From: Pseudomonadota bacterium
GTDB lineage: Bacteria; Pseudomonadota; Alphaproteobacteria; Rhizobiales; Xanthobacteraceae
Direction of reading: 5' to 3'
DNA length: 64,000 bases
Assembly (NCBI GenBank): GCA_023435725.1
Contig: JAEYRD010000063.1
Span: 1-64,000, forward strand
Below are positions 43,300 to 52,350 of this stretch, one piece after another. Below the pieces are notes generated by a model. It searched no databases. It saw only the letters and a program-made list of their open reading frames with translations, and was not told the origin of the DNA. Every line of letters starts with the position of its first letter. Positions within the stretch are counted from its first letter, which is position 1. A program made the position numbers and the translations under genes.

Positions 43300-44382
43300 T
43301 TGCGGATCTTCATCAACGGGCGATTTTTGTCGCAATCGCTCAGCGGCGTTCAGCGTTATGCGGCCGAGATGGTCAGGTCGATCGACGAGCTTGCGGGGAC
43401 GGCCGCGCTCCCAAAATCCATCGCGAGCGCACATTGGACGTTGCTGGTGCCGCCGAGGTCGAGTTCGAGCCTCACATTGCGCAACATCGAGGTGGTTGAG
43501 GTCGGAACCCGGTCCGGACACGCCTGGGACCAGCTCGATCTCGCACGGGCGGCGCGCAGCGGCCCACTGATCAGCCTCGCCAATTCCGGCCCTCTGCTCC
43601 ATCGAGACCAGCGCGTGGTGCTTCACGATGCGCAGGTCTTCAAGCACCCCGAGTTCTTCGGCTGGAAATATGCTTTCGCGCATCGACAACTCGGCCGGTT
43701 GCTGGCGCTGCGCAGTCAAATCTTCACTGTCTCGGAGTTCTCGCGCGGAGAGCTGGCCGACTCCCTGGGCCTACCCGAGCGGAACATTGGCGTGTGCCCG
43801 AACAGCGCGGAACACTTGGCACGCGTACAGCCCGATACCGCCGTCCTGAAACGATTCCAGCTCGGGCCGGGGCGCTACTTCCTGGCGGTCGGATCGCTTA
43901 AGAAGAACAAGAACGTCCAGGTCGCGATCGAGGCGATGCGGGTGCTCGGGCGCACCGACTATCCGCTGATCGTCGTCGGGAGCGAAAACGATCGCGTCTT
44001 CAGTCGCGGGGAGACGCCGACGGCCCCGGTCGCGAGTGTCATTTTTGCGGGGCGGCTCCCCGACGAAGGCCTGGCAGCGCTCTATCAGCATGCGACTGCC
44101 TTCGTCTTCCCGAGCCTGTACGAAGGCTTTGGCGTGCCGCCGCTCGAGGCCATGCTGTTCGGATGCCCCGTCATCGCGGCCGACATCCCGCCGGTTCACG
44201 AGACATGCGCCGGTGCCGTGCGCTATTTCGATCCAACCGATGCGCGCGGGTTGGCCGCACGTCTCAACGAACGGATCGCCAGCGGTCCCATGTCCGAGGC
44301 CGAACGGGCCGCGCAGCAGGCCCGGCTGTCGATCTATTCCTGGCGAAAATCTGCTCTCGCCCTGCTCGGGTCGTTCGCCTGA
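43300..44382 (+). CDS. GT4-family glycosyltransferase
   Basis: About 360 residues from TTG 43300; the frame is open to GTG 43198, but that codon abuts a terminator stem and adds non-family residues. The N-terminus LRIFINGRFLSQSLSGVQRY parallels the GT4 enzyme at 31.9-33.0 kb. The donor domain has YFLAVGSLKKNKNVQVAIEA and the EX7E motif YEGFGVPPLEAMLFGCPVIA. It is the last rightward gene before a leftward block; its 3' end overlaps the 3' end of the next gene by 49 bases in convergent orientation. Confidence 0.84.
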   Translation: MRIFINGRFLSQSLSGVQRYAAEMVRSIDELAGTAALPKSIASAHWTLLVPPRSSSSLTLRNIEVVEVGTRSGHAWDQLDLARAARSGPLISLANSGPLLHRDQRVVLHDAQVFKHPEFFGWKYAFAHRQLGRLLALRSQIFTVSEFSRGELADSLGLPERNIGVCPNSAEHLARVQPDTAVLKRFQLGPGRYFLAVGSLKKNKNVQVAIEAMRVLGRTDYPLIVVGSENDRVFSRGETPTAPVASVIFAGRLPDEGLAALYQHATAFVFPSLYEGFGVPPLEAMLFGCPVIAADIPPVHETCAGAVRYFDPTDARGLAARLNERIASGPMSEAERAAQQARLSIYSWRKSALALLGSFA

Positions 44383-45152
44383 GCGCCGGAATTCGCAGGG
44401 GCCGGATAGCAGCGGTGCTCGATGCTCAAGCCCTGTTCCTTCACATAGTGAAGAAACACGGCACGCGGCTCGGAGGGGTAACCGCATGTCCCATCGAGAA
44501 GCGCGGTCCGCATCTGGGCCGAGGACGACTTGTAGATCACCGCCGCACTCGGATAGAGGCGCGCGCGAAAGATGTCATTGAAATCGGAGACCGCAGACGA
44601 CCGCAGGGCGTCCGGGATGGCCTGCCCCGAGCGCAACACCAGCGGTGCGCGGATGAGCTGAATCCAGGCCTCGTGCGGCGCGAAACGATAGGATTGGGCC
44701 AGATAAGACCAGGCCTTCGGCCCCACGCCACTCTGGTGAATCTCGGCCCAGTACAGCCCAAGCCATCCAAGGCCGTCGGAGGGCGAGCAGGCCAGCAGTT
44801 CCTTGCCGAGGCCGGCAACGTCGCCGACGTCCTGGTCCAGATGCGAAAGGTCGGCCTTCTCGATCGACAAGGAAGCAACGCGAAGCTGGATCAGCAAGGC
44901 GCTCCGCCGCCCCTTCACGTCGCACAGGCGCGCCTCGCCGCCAGCAGCGGCCATGCGTCGCAGACCCTCGGTATCGTAGGTTTCGCCGCGGCCAAGCCGC
45001 TCGGCGACTTGCCGCAGGCTCGGCTGGAAGATGGTACTCCCGACTTGAGCAACCCACCCGATGCCGAGCGCAACCAGAACGAGCCTGAATACGAGGAGGA
45101 TGCGTCCTGGCGATTGCGGCGATCGGCCCGCCGCTTCAGCTCGCCTCGACAT
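44334..45152 (-). CDS. Hypothetical membrane-anchored protein cotranscribed with the Wzc-like gene
   Basis: A 272-residue protein of no family I recognise. After a polar start there is one membrane helix (ILLVFRLVLVALGIGWVAQV, about residues 18-37), so the bulk is probably periplasmic. That part is helical, with a tryptophan-rich stretch (DGLGWLGLYWAEIHQSG) and four spaced cysteines (RLCDV, LACSP, GTCGY, HRCYP) that could form two disulfides. It overlaps the end of the Wzc-like gene by 17 bases, so translation is coupled and a role beside the co-polymerase is likely. TPR-like helices are possible. Confidence 0.7.
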   Translation of the reverse strand: MSRRAEAAGRSPQSPGRILLVFRLVLVALGIGWVAQVGSTIFQPSLRQVAERLGRGETYDTEGLRRMAAAGGEARLCDVKGRRSALLIQLRVASLSIEKADLSHLDQDVGDVAGLGKELLACSPSDGLGWLGLYWAEIHQSGVGPKAWSYLAQSYRFAPHEAWIQLIRAPLVLRSGQAIPDALRSSAVSDFNDIFRARLYPSAAVIYKSSSAQMRTALLDGTCGYPSEPRAVFLHYVKEQGLSIEHRCYPAPANSGAQANDPSRARADFRQE

Positions 45153-47346
45153 AGTAGTCAGAATAGTGGCGCCCCTTGTGGGACTCGATTCGCTTCAAAA
45201 CCTTCGGATTGGCGCGGTTCAGCAGGACGCCCACGATCTTGCTGCTGAAGGCCTCGACCTCGGCGACGGCTTCCTGTACTGCCGACCTGCGCGTCTTGCC
45301 CCACTCCACGACGTAGATGATGGAATCGACGAGATGCCCGACCGCCTTCGCGTCGGTGACCGGCAGCACCGGCGGCAGGTCGATAAAGACATACGCATAC
45401 TTTTGGCGAAGCGCCGCGAGCAGGTTCGCCATCTCCCGGGACGCCATGATGTCGGATGCATTCGTCAATCGCGAGCGCACGACGGCAGGCAGCAGAGCCA
45501 GGTTTGTCTTCTTGCTGACGCTCACATAGCGCTCGACATTATCCGGATCCGACATTGCCTCCAGGAAGCCGTAGGTCGCCTCGGGAGCGAGCTTGCGCGT
45601 CAAGGACTGCGTGTGCAAGTCGCCGTCGATCAAAAGCGTCTTGTGCCCTGCCATGGCGACCAGATGCGCCAAGTTTGCCGAGACCGTGGTCTTGCCCTCC
45701 TTGGGCAGCGAGGAAACGATGCCAACAACGTTCATTTCCTTGGTCAAGCGTGCCACGTCCAGCGCCGTCTTTGCGCTGCGAAGAGACTCGGCGAAACGGG
45801 AGAACGGATGATCAACCGCATATACGCTTGTTCGAGCCGCCGCCCATGGCTCATCCCGACCATTTGTCACGTCCGGAAGCGTCCCAAGGCAACGCATCCC
45901 GATCTCGTTCTCGATCTCGCCCGGCGTCCGGATCACCTGGCTCAGCATTTCCCGCGCGCATGCCCCACCGAGGCCGAAACACAGGCCTGCGATGACGCCG
46001 CCGATCAGGACCAAGGCGGTCTTCGGTGAGCTCTTCTTGTCCGGCGTGACAGCGGTCGCGATCACACGTGACTCGGAGATCGGAAAGCTTTCGTTCTGGG
46101 TAGCTTCCTGGAGCTTCTGGAGAAAGTTGTTGTAGAGGGTTCGGTAAGTGTCGGCGGCACTCTCGAGATTGCGCAACTTCACCTGCGCCTGCGCAGTGCT
46201 GCCCGACTCGTTCATCAGCCCCTTCAGGCCATTCTCCAGCGAGACTTCCCTGCTCTTCGCGATTTCGTAGTCGCTTCGATACGCATCGGCGATGCGGTTG
46301 ACCTCGTCGCGGATCGAGTTCTTCAGGTCCTGCATCTTGCTGGCCAGATTAATGGCCGCCTGGTGTTCTTTGCCGTATTTGGCCGACCAGTCGGCATACT
46401 GCGCCGAAAGATCGAGATACTGGGCCCGCAAACGGGTGATCACCGGATTGTTCAGCGCATCGGTCACCGTCGGCTGAGCCAAATCCTGCGTAGTCACCTG
46501 CTTGATACGATCGAGCCGAGCCTTCGCTTCGGCGGTCGACGCGCGCGCCTGGATCAGCTGGGTGTTGACATCGGCAAGCTGCTGCTCGTTGACCAGTCCC
46601 CGGCTCGTGCCGACGATCCCATTCTCGGCCTTGAAGGTCTGGACCGCGCGATCAGAGGCGATCGCTTGGGCCTGAAGCTCGGCGCTTCTGTTCTGAAGCC
46701 ACTCGCTCGCCCGCTTGGTCGACTGATACTTGGCTTCGAGCGATCCAACCACATACTCATCGGAGATCGCATTCGCGATCTGGGCCGCCTTTTCAGGAAC
46801 CAGAGAGCGGACCGAGAGGTTGAGAACGTAGGTGGTGCTGACGCGCTCGACTTTCAGGTTCTTCTTCAGTTCGAGGACAGCCGTCTGCTCCAATTGCTCC
46901 TTCGACGACGGACCGTTGGACGAGAACAGACGCAACACGGCTCCCATCGCGATCGCGACGACGCCGGTCGGCGGTCCCACGAACTCCCGATCATTGGTCA
47001 GATTCAGCTTCTTGACGACGCTGCGGATCAGATTCTCGGAGGTGATGATTTCGACCTGGCTGTCGACGAAGCCGGGATCGATCACCGTGTTGTTGGCGAC
47101 CTCGCTGGTCTTGTTCAGGATCTGAGCCTGACGGGTATCCATGAGGATGCTGGCTGTCGCCGTGTACAAGGGCGAAGCGACCAGCAAGTAGATGATCACG
47201 ACCACGACCGCACCGATGACCGTGTAGGCGATTAGCGGCCATTGGCGCCGAACGATGTCGAGCAGACGCTCAAACGTCAAAAACGCCTCGTTGAGAGGCG
47301 CCCGAAAGCCGGAGCTCGGCTCAAACGCGGTCCTAGGCTGATACAT
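45136..47346 (-). CDS. Wzc/ExoP-like polysaccharide co-polymerase with tyrosine autokinase domain
   Basis: A 736-residue inner-membrane protein. The N-terminal Wzz domain has helix 1 at about 35-58 (PLIAYTVIGAVVVVIIYLLV), a long periplasmic coiled coil, and helix 2 near 440-465 (TALVLIGGVIAGLCFGLGGA). The cytosolic BY-kinase has Walker A SSLPKEGKTTVSANLAHLVA, Walker A' LLIDGDLH and Walker B YVFIDLPPVLPVTD. The C-terminal tyrosine tail is short (RHYSDYYVEAS, three Tyr). It would control chain length and link polymerisation to the Wza-like channel. It is flanked by secreted or anchored hypothetical proteins in the same direction. Confidence 0.9.
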   Translation of the reverse strand: MYQPRTAFEPSSGFRAPLNEAFLTFERLLDIVRRQWPLIAYTVIGAVVVVIIYLLVASPLYTATASILMDTRQAQILNKTSEVANNTVIDPGFVDSQVEIITSENLIRSVVKKLNLTNDREFVGPPTGVVAIAMGAVLRLFSSNGPSSKEQLEQTAVLELKKNLKVERVSTTYVLNLSVRSLVPEKAAQIANAISDEYVVGSLEAKYQSTKRASEWLQNRSAELQAQAIASDRAVQTFKAENGIVGTSRGLVNEQQLADVNTQLIQARASTAEAKARLDRIKQVTTQDLAQPTVTDALNNPVITRLRAQYLDLSAQYADWSAKYGKEHQAAINLASKMQDLKNSIRDEVNRIADAYRSDYEIAKSREVSLENGLKGLMNESGSTAQAQVKLRNLESAADTYRTLYNNFLQKLQEATQNESFPISESRVIATAVTPDKKSSPKTALVLIGGVIAGLCFGLGGACAREMLSQVIRTPGEIENEIGMRCLGTLPDVTNGRDEPWAAARTSVYAVDHPFSRFAESLRSAKTALDVARLTKEMNVVGIVSSLPKEGKTTVSANLAHLVAMAGHKTLLIDGDLHTQSLTRKLAPEATYGFLEAMSDPDNVERYVSVSKKTNLALLPAVVRSRLTNASDIMASREMANLLAALRQKYAYVFIDLPPVLPVTDAKAVGHLVDSIIYVVEWGKTRRSAVQEAVAEVEAFSSKIVGVLLNRANPKVLKRIESHKGRHYSDYYVEAS

Positions 47347-47364
47347 CAGGCGAAATCCAAGAGG

Positions 47365-47937
47365 TCATTGAGGCAATGGCACTTCGGCGAACGGATTAGC
47401 AAGTTCAGTACCAAACTCGCCGTCGAAAAGGGCGGTTCCTCCGGATTTTTTTGATCCGGCAGTTCCGATCGTTGCGGGTTGCGCGCCGTTAGACGCGTCG
47501 ATGGACGTATATCCTGACAACACGTCAGAATCGCGTAGGGTGTTCACAAACGTAGAGATCTTTCGGGCATAGGCCGGTTCGATGGAGCCACAGTGGAGTG
47601 CCGCACGGCCCAACGCCTTGCCAATGACGTAATGACGGGCCGGAGGGGCCTTGAGCAGGAGGTTCTTCATGACCGAGACTAGCTCCGGATCCGTCGCCAG
47701 ATAGACGGTCACCTTGTCTTCGAGCTTGGTATCGTCGCTCTGGGCATAAGTCAGCACGCGACCTGTGTCCTGAGAAAAAAGCTCAAGCTCGAGTGGTGGG
47801 GCTCGCTCAAGAAGCGGCATGCAGCCGCTAGTCGCGGAAGCCGGACTGAGCCATGGAAGTTGGGCAACGACCGCGATAAGCGCCCACTTGCAGCCGATTG
47901 CGAAGCGCCTCGGTCCGCGCAGGGTAAGTACCGACAT
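47365..47937 (-). CDS. Secreted hypothetical protein
   Basis: About 190 residues from ATG 47937. It has a signal peptide (KWALIAVVAQLPWLSPASAT, about 14-33). The mature part has two cysteines (SGCMPLL, LHCGSIEP) that may pair, and a conserved-looking helical middle (VYLATDPELVSVMKNLLLKA). The last ~50 residues are Gly/Ser/Ala-rich and low in complexity. I recognise no family. It lies 18 bases before the Wzc-like gene in the same direction, so cotranscription and a periplasmic role in polymer export or regulation are inferred. Confidence 0.65.
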   Translation of the reverse strand: MSVLTLRGPRRFAIGCKWALIAVVAQLPWLSPASATSGCMPLLERAPPLELELFSQDTGRVLTYAQSDDTKLEDKVTVYLATDPELVSVMKNLLLKAPPARHYVIGKALGRAALHCGSIEPAYARKISTFVNTLRDSDVLSGYTSIDASNGAQPATIGTAGSKKSGGTALFDGEFGTELANPFAEVPLPQ

Positions 47938-48063
47938 CCTAGTTTGCCTCAAGCTGCAGAGCGGCCCGTAGACTGCAACACTATGGCAAATCTTTGTGCG
48001 ACGCACAAACCAGCAATGGGGCGGTCTGAGCCGCCCCATTGCTTAGTAAACTCGTTCGCTCTG

Positions 48064-48678
48064 TCAGTCGCGCGAGGCGGATTTCTGTGCACTGCCGTTC
48101 TGGCCCTTGCCATCGACCGCAACCCAGAACTTCGGATTCGCCGTCGATTCGATCGAGACCCAAGCATAGCTGGTTTCGTTCCAAGGCCGCACCACCTCCG
48201 AAAGGTTGTCGAGCACATAGTCGCCATCCTTCACGCGCGCGACCAGAACCAGATGACCGCCCTCCGGGGCAAAAACCACGGCGAGGCGCAGTGCCGAAGA
48301 TGGCCAGCCCTTCGCCAAGAGCTCATGGCGCTTGGTCACCGCATAGTCGTTGCAATCGCCGGCGGCCGGCCCGATCGTCCAGCGCGCCACCAGCGGCGCA
48401 TTGGACTTCACCGTGGGTGCGATCGACCGGTTGACGCGCGTGTTGACCTCGCCGAGGGCGGCAAGTGCGTCGTCTCGCGACAGCGTAAGCTCCTCACCCG
48501 TGCGCGCCTCGCATTCCGTCGGATAGTTCATGCAGAACTTGACGAACTGGAGCGGCGCTAGCACGTTACGGGCCTCGCCCACGATGGTGGCGGAAGAACG
48601 ATTTTCCCGCTCCACAGGCGCAGCTAACGCGCCGCAAGACCCCAGGACGAGAAATGAAAGAGCGACGAGCGATTTCAT
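48064..48678 (-). CDS. Transglutaminase-like cysteine protease, BTLCP/LapG family
   Basis: A 204-residue secreted protein with a signal peptide (MKSLVALSFLVLGSCGALAA, possibly lipid-modified at Cys15). The papain-like BTLCP (DUF920) domain has the triad in GPAAGDCNDYA (Cys109), GGHLVLVAR (His142) and YVLDNLSEV (Asp157). LapG-type members cut surface adhesins at di-alanine sites and are held in check by a c-di-GMP-sensing partner (LapD). No LapD-like gene is in this window. Placement among polysaccharide export genes suggests it processes a surface protein or biosynthetic factor of the same system. Confidence 0.82.
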   Translation of the reverse strand: MKSLVALSFLVLGSCGALAAPVERENRSSATIVGEARNVLAPLQFVKFCMNYPTECEARTGEELTLSRDDALAALGEVNTRVNRSIAPTVKSNAPLVARWTIGPAAGDCNDYAVTKRHELLAKGWPSSALRLAVVFAPEGGHLVLVARVKDGDYVLDNLSEVVRPWNETSYAWVSIESTANPKFWVAVDGKGQNGSAQKSASRD

Positions 48679-48777
48679 AGCTAACCTCAGCGATTGCCGA
48701 ACATTCGCTGTAAGCTAACAAGCAACTTTCACGCTTCGGTTCCGTATTTCGCTAAAATTTGATCCAAGCTCGTCTTT

Positions 48778-49413
48778 TCAGTTCGTCGGGCTCACTGGCG
48801 AGACCACAACCGCGGGTGCAGCGGCTACGGCCGAGAAGACGTTGTTAACCGTCGTCCTGGCCGCCGAAAACGATGGCGTGTTGTCGCCAGCGCCACTCAC
48901 GCCGCCGGCTTGCTGGGGGGTGGTATTGTTGCCCTGTCCGCCACCCGCGGTCGACTCACCGGTTGGGTCGGAGCCAGGGGTTACATTAGTCGGGATGTCA
49001 CCGGTAATGCCGGTGAAAGAACTCACCAGGTCTTCGTTGCCGGTCTTCAGGGCAACCGCCTGGATATCCATTGCGGTCGCGGGCTGGGACACTACACAGA
49101 TCGCTGCCGCAGTCCCGAGACCCGAGCCAATGGCGCGGTTCTGGTCGGGCGTGGCGGCCTCAGCGAGCGATACAATGCCTTCGAGGGTCTCGGGGCGGAT
49201 CGTCACGAGATCCCGAATCGCAGATGCAAGCGCGCCGCCTCCGTCTGCGTAACCGGCGAGGAAAGCAGCCGGCGCCTCCAGGAAACTGGTTGCCTTTTCC
49301 GCGGTGACTTGCGGGGACGGAGAAGCACAGGCGCCACTATAGGCGGTGGCAGCAAAGCTTGCGTCGGGCAACCCCAGAAGCGCGACAGCCAAAACGAAAT
49401 AAGAAAAGCGCAT
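48778..49413 (-). CDS. Secreted hypothetical protein, Gly/Thr/Ala-rich C-terminus
   Basis: About 211 residues from ATG 49413 (a TTG two codons up is possible). The signal peptide is MRFSYFVLAVALLGLPDASF. The N-terminal half (VTIRPETLEGIVSLAEAATP, GSGLGTAAAICVVSQPATA) is helical, with cysteines in ACASP and ICVV. The C-terminal half is disordered-looking (GGGQGNNTTPQQAGG) and ends in a hydrophobic VFSAVAAAPAVVVSPV stretch. No family was recognised. It lies between the polymerase-like gene and the LapG-like protease gene, all leftward. Confidence 0.65.
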   Translation of the reverse strand: MRFSYFVLAVALLGLPDASFAATAYSGACASPSPQVTAEKATSFLEAPAAFLAGYADGGGALASAIRDLVTIRPETLEGIVSLAEAATPDQNRAIGSGLGTAAAICVVSQPATAMDIQAVALKTGNEDLVSSFTGITGDIPTNVTPGSDPTGESTAGGGQGNNTTPQQAGGVSGAGDNTPSFSAARTTVNNVFSAVAAAPAVVVSPVSPTN

Positions 49414-49491
49414 ATTCAAACACCCGTATTTTTTTCTACTACTACATCGAGTTCGTCCGCGATGGTAGGCTTACCTAAGAAATGGTGAATC

Positions 49492-50928
49492 TCAATCCGC
49501 CGTCCGGCGCGCGAGGCCTCGGTCCGAGGTGGAGATCGTTTGAGCCAGTCCGCAGCCCAAAACACAGGCAAATAACAGGCCGAATCCGGGAATTTGCAGC
49601 GAAAAATCCACGAACGAGTGCAGCGAGCCCAAGACGAAGACGCCGGCACCGATGACCGCAATGTGACGATCCCGTTTCCTGCCGAGCGCACCGATGATCA
49701 GGCTTGCAAAAAAGAAGATGGCAATCGCGAGGATCGCAATCGCCGCCGGCAGCCCGAGATCCAGCATGAGCTCCAGTGGCGTGCTGTGGGCACGATCCCA
49801 AATGCCCTGGCTTCCCAGAGATTCCGGCCGAAACGGCGGAAATGCCACCTCGAAATTGCCGACTCCGAAGCCCAGAAGCGTGTGCCCCCGGATCATGTCG
49901 AGGACCGTCTTGTAGACCTCATAGCGCTGGTTATCGACCAGGCCGATCTCCGAGATGCGCCCCATGGCCAGGCTGCCCACGAGGGCCAGCACGATGACCC
50001 CGACCGCGACACTGTTTCGCACCGAGCTCCAGAGCGACCATTCGCCGCGCTTGAGAGGCGCCACGTAGAGCACGACCGCGCAGACCATACTCAAGACGGT
50101 AATCAAAATACCCGCCCGCGAACCGGTCATCCCCACCGCCACGAGACAGATGGCGCACCCGATCGCCTGCGTCGCGGACCGGTCGAGAAACCTGATCCGC
50201 GCGCGACCGCGCTCGACCGATCTGTGCAGCATCGACCGCACCAGCATGATCAGCAGAATCAGGCCGCAGCTCCCCCAGAAGGTGGCGGCCGTGTTGCGGT
50301 TCACGAAGGTGCCGGTGGCGTACTGGAGATAAAATTCCTTCTGCCGCCATAGCAGCGAGTCAGGCAGCAACAGTTGCGAAACAATTCCATACAGAGCGTA
50401 ACAAACACCCGCATAGGCCACGAGCTTGAGCAATTTATGCGCCTGCCAGCCATCTACTGCGAGCAAGTAGGCACGACTCAACCCGAGCGTGAACAAAAGA
50501 TAATAGCCAAAGCTCAACCAGGGCACCGATTGTGTCGGCGAAATGCGGCCTGGCACGTCGATGCCTGCGAGTTCGCGCGCATTGCTCCACGCCGGATCCT
50601 GGAAGTTGGAGACGGGATTCGGCGACACCTGAATCCAGACGATCAGCGCAATCGCCGCAATTGCAGCCAAAATCGGCGTCATAAACCATAAATCAGCCTT
50701 GCAGCTGTGATCTACTCGCGCTGTCGCCAAGCTCACCGCGAGTAGAACCGTCCAGATGCAGACCCAGGCCAGATCGACCGAACCGAGCGGCAGCGGCGCG
50801 AGCACGAAAACCGTCGATGCCAGCACATTGGATATTCTTCCGAGATTGACGTAGTCCCGCAAACTCGCTGCTTTCGATTGCTCAAAAAAAGGCAGACTTG
50901 GAAAGTACGACGCTGTTGGTACAGCCAA
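49492..50928 (-). CDS. O-antigen ligase/polymerase-like membrane protein
   Basis: Up to 478 residues; the apparent start is a TTG at 50928 with a poor ribosome site, so a start a few dozen codons inside is possible. About 10-12 membrane helices surround a periplasmic loop with FVNRNTAATFWGSCGLILLI and the ligase-like motif GFGVGNFEVAFPPFRP...AHSTPLELMLDLG, typical of O-antigen ligase/Wzy_C proteins. It would polymerise or ligate repeat units in the periplasm. It is divergent, by only 37 bases, from a second polymerase-like gene. Confidence 0.78.
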   Translation of the reverse strand: MAVPTASYFPSLPFFEQSKAASLRDYVNLGRISNVLASTVFVLAPLPLGSVDLAWVCIWTVLLAVSLATARVDHSCKADLWFMTPILAAIAAIALIVWIQVSPNPVSNFQDPAWSNARELAGIDVPGRISPTQSVPWLSFGYYLLFTLGLSRAYLLAVDGWQAHKLLKLVAYAGVCYALYGIVSQLLLPDSLLWRQKEFYLQYATGTFVNRNTAATFWGSCGLILLIMLVRSMLHRSVERGRARIRFLDRSATQAIGCAICLVAVGMTGSRAGILITVLSMVCAVVLYVAPLKRGEWSLWSSVRNSVAVGVIVLALVGSLAMGRISEIGLVDNQRYEVYKTVLDMIRGHTLLGFGVGNFEVAFPPFRPESLGSQGIWDRAHSTPLELMLDLGLPAAIAILAIAIFFFASLIIGALGRKRDRHIAVIGAGVFVLGSLHSFVDFSLQIPGFGLLFACVLGCGLAQTISTSDRGLARRTAD

Positions 50929-50965
50929 CAGGTGGATGCTATCTTACCATTGAATACGCACGAAC

Positions 50966-52309
50966 ATGAGAGATCGGCAACCGACGATGACGCTTGAAGC
51001 GGCGCCAAGCCTGGGCGGAGCCCGCATGGAGACGATCCGCGGGCAGGAGTCCGTCAGCTTTCCGATCGAGGCGATCGCGCTGTGTATGTACTTTACCCGC
51101 GACGCGTTTGCCGGGGCATTCCGCTACTACGCGACCATCATGCACCTCGGCGCCCTATGGTTCATCCCGGACCTCATAGCCTTTGCTTGCATGGCGACGT
51201 TTGCATATCGCTATGCGATCAAGCAGGCGAACTCGCTCGCGATATTCACGCTGCTCTACCTCGTGTTCTCGCTCTATGTCGGCTACGTCTTTCTGAACGA
51301 TTATCGCGGAGGCCTGTCCGCGCTGAAAATGATCGCCCCGCTCTTCGTCGGTTTCTGCTTCTGCGGCAAGGAGGTCAAAGACTACAAGTTCCTTTTGGGA
51401 CTCGTGCATGCCCTTTTCTATATCTCGATCATCGGCCTGTTCTGGTCGTCCCGCGTCCAGTTTCCCTGGGTCGGCTTTGAATACGAGACATTCGGAGCGT
51501 CACGAATTGCTGGCAAGCTTTGGTGGGCGGAAGGCCAGACTCGCCTGCAGGGTTTCGCCGCGGACAGCACGATGGCAGGCTATTTCGTGCTAATGGGCTA
51601 TGTCATGACGTCGCCGCGGCGTGGCCTGGTCTGGTGCGTGGTCTGGATGCCGGTCGCGTTCTACGCCATCAACAATCTCGCAACCAGCAAAACGGCCGCA
51701 GGCACTCTGGTCCTCTACTTCCTGGCAATGATGCTTGTTCGCATGTTCCACGAGCGCTACCGGTTCAGCGTGCTCCGAACAATGTCGCTGCTGTCGTTCT
51801 CCTGTATCTCCATTCCAATCATCCTGATGATCGTACTCGCGGGAACGAATCTCACGAGCCTATCGCGCAGCCTGTTCAGCCTGCAGGATCGTATCGATAA
51901 CAGCTGGCAGTTGCCGTTCGTCTATATGGCCAAACTGATGCCCAGCGGCTTCATCACGGGATGCGGATTGGGCTGCTTCAACTACCCGCAGCAATTGTTC
52001 TCAGACAAGATCTCCTACTGGGTACCTGTCGACAATTTCTACATCGGCACGTATCTGATGATAGGCCCCATCTTCATCGTCTTCATGATCTTCGTCGTGC
52101 TCGCGGTGGCTCGCACCGGGGACATTTACAAGCTGACGCTGGCGTTCGTGATGAATATCTACACCATCACGATTCTGAGTTACGGTCCCGCCAGCGGCCT
52201 TCTGATCATCGGACTTGCGTTCAGCGAGGTCTTCCGCCGACCGTCGCGGCAGACTACGCGGGTCATGGTTCCGGCGAGAGCGCTGCCGGTTCCCATGCGC
52301 GCCCGCTAG
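50966..52309 (+). CDS. Wzy-like polysaccharide polymerase (second, divergent)
   Basis: A 447-residue polytopic membrane protein with about 10-11 helices (PDLIAFACMATFAYRYAIKQ, FTLLYLVFSLYVGYVFLND). A periplasmic loop near residues 175-215 carries EGQTRLQGFAADSTMAGYFV, and a later one FITGCGLGCFNYPQQLFSD, an arrangement like Wzy polymerases. Sequence similarity to the ligase-like gene opposite is low. The second start option at ATG 50987 cannot be excluded. It leads a rightward run with two acyltransferases and an SGNH hydrolase. Confidence 0.65.
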   Translation: MRDRQPTMTLEAAPSLGGARMETIRGQESVSFPIEAIALCMYFTRDAFAGAFRYYATIMHLGALWFIPDLIAFACMATFAYRYAIKQANSLAIFTLLYLVFSLYVGYVFLNDYRGGLSALKMIAPLFVGFCFCGKEVKDYKFLLGLVHALFYISIIGLFWSSRVQFPWVGFEYETFGASRIAGKLWWAEGQTRLQGFAADSTMAGYFVLMGYVMTSPRRGLVWCVVWMPVAFYAINNLATSKTAAGTLVLYFLAMMLVRMFHERYRFSVLRTMSLLSFSCISIPIILMIVLAGTNLTSLSRSLFSLQDRIDNSWQLPFVYMAKLMPSGFITGCGLGCFNYPQQLFSDKISYWVPVDNFYIGTYLMIGPIFIVFMIFVVLAVARTGDIYKLTLAFVMNIYTITILSYGPASGLLIIGLAFSEVFRRPSRQTTRVMVPARALPVPMRAR

Positions 52310-52350
52310 TTGGCGAGCATCTTGCATTGCCTGTCGTGGCAGGCACCTTA

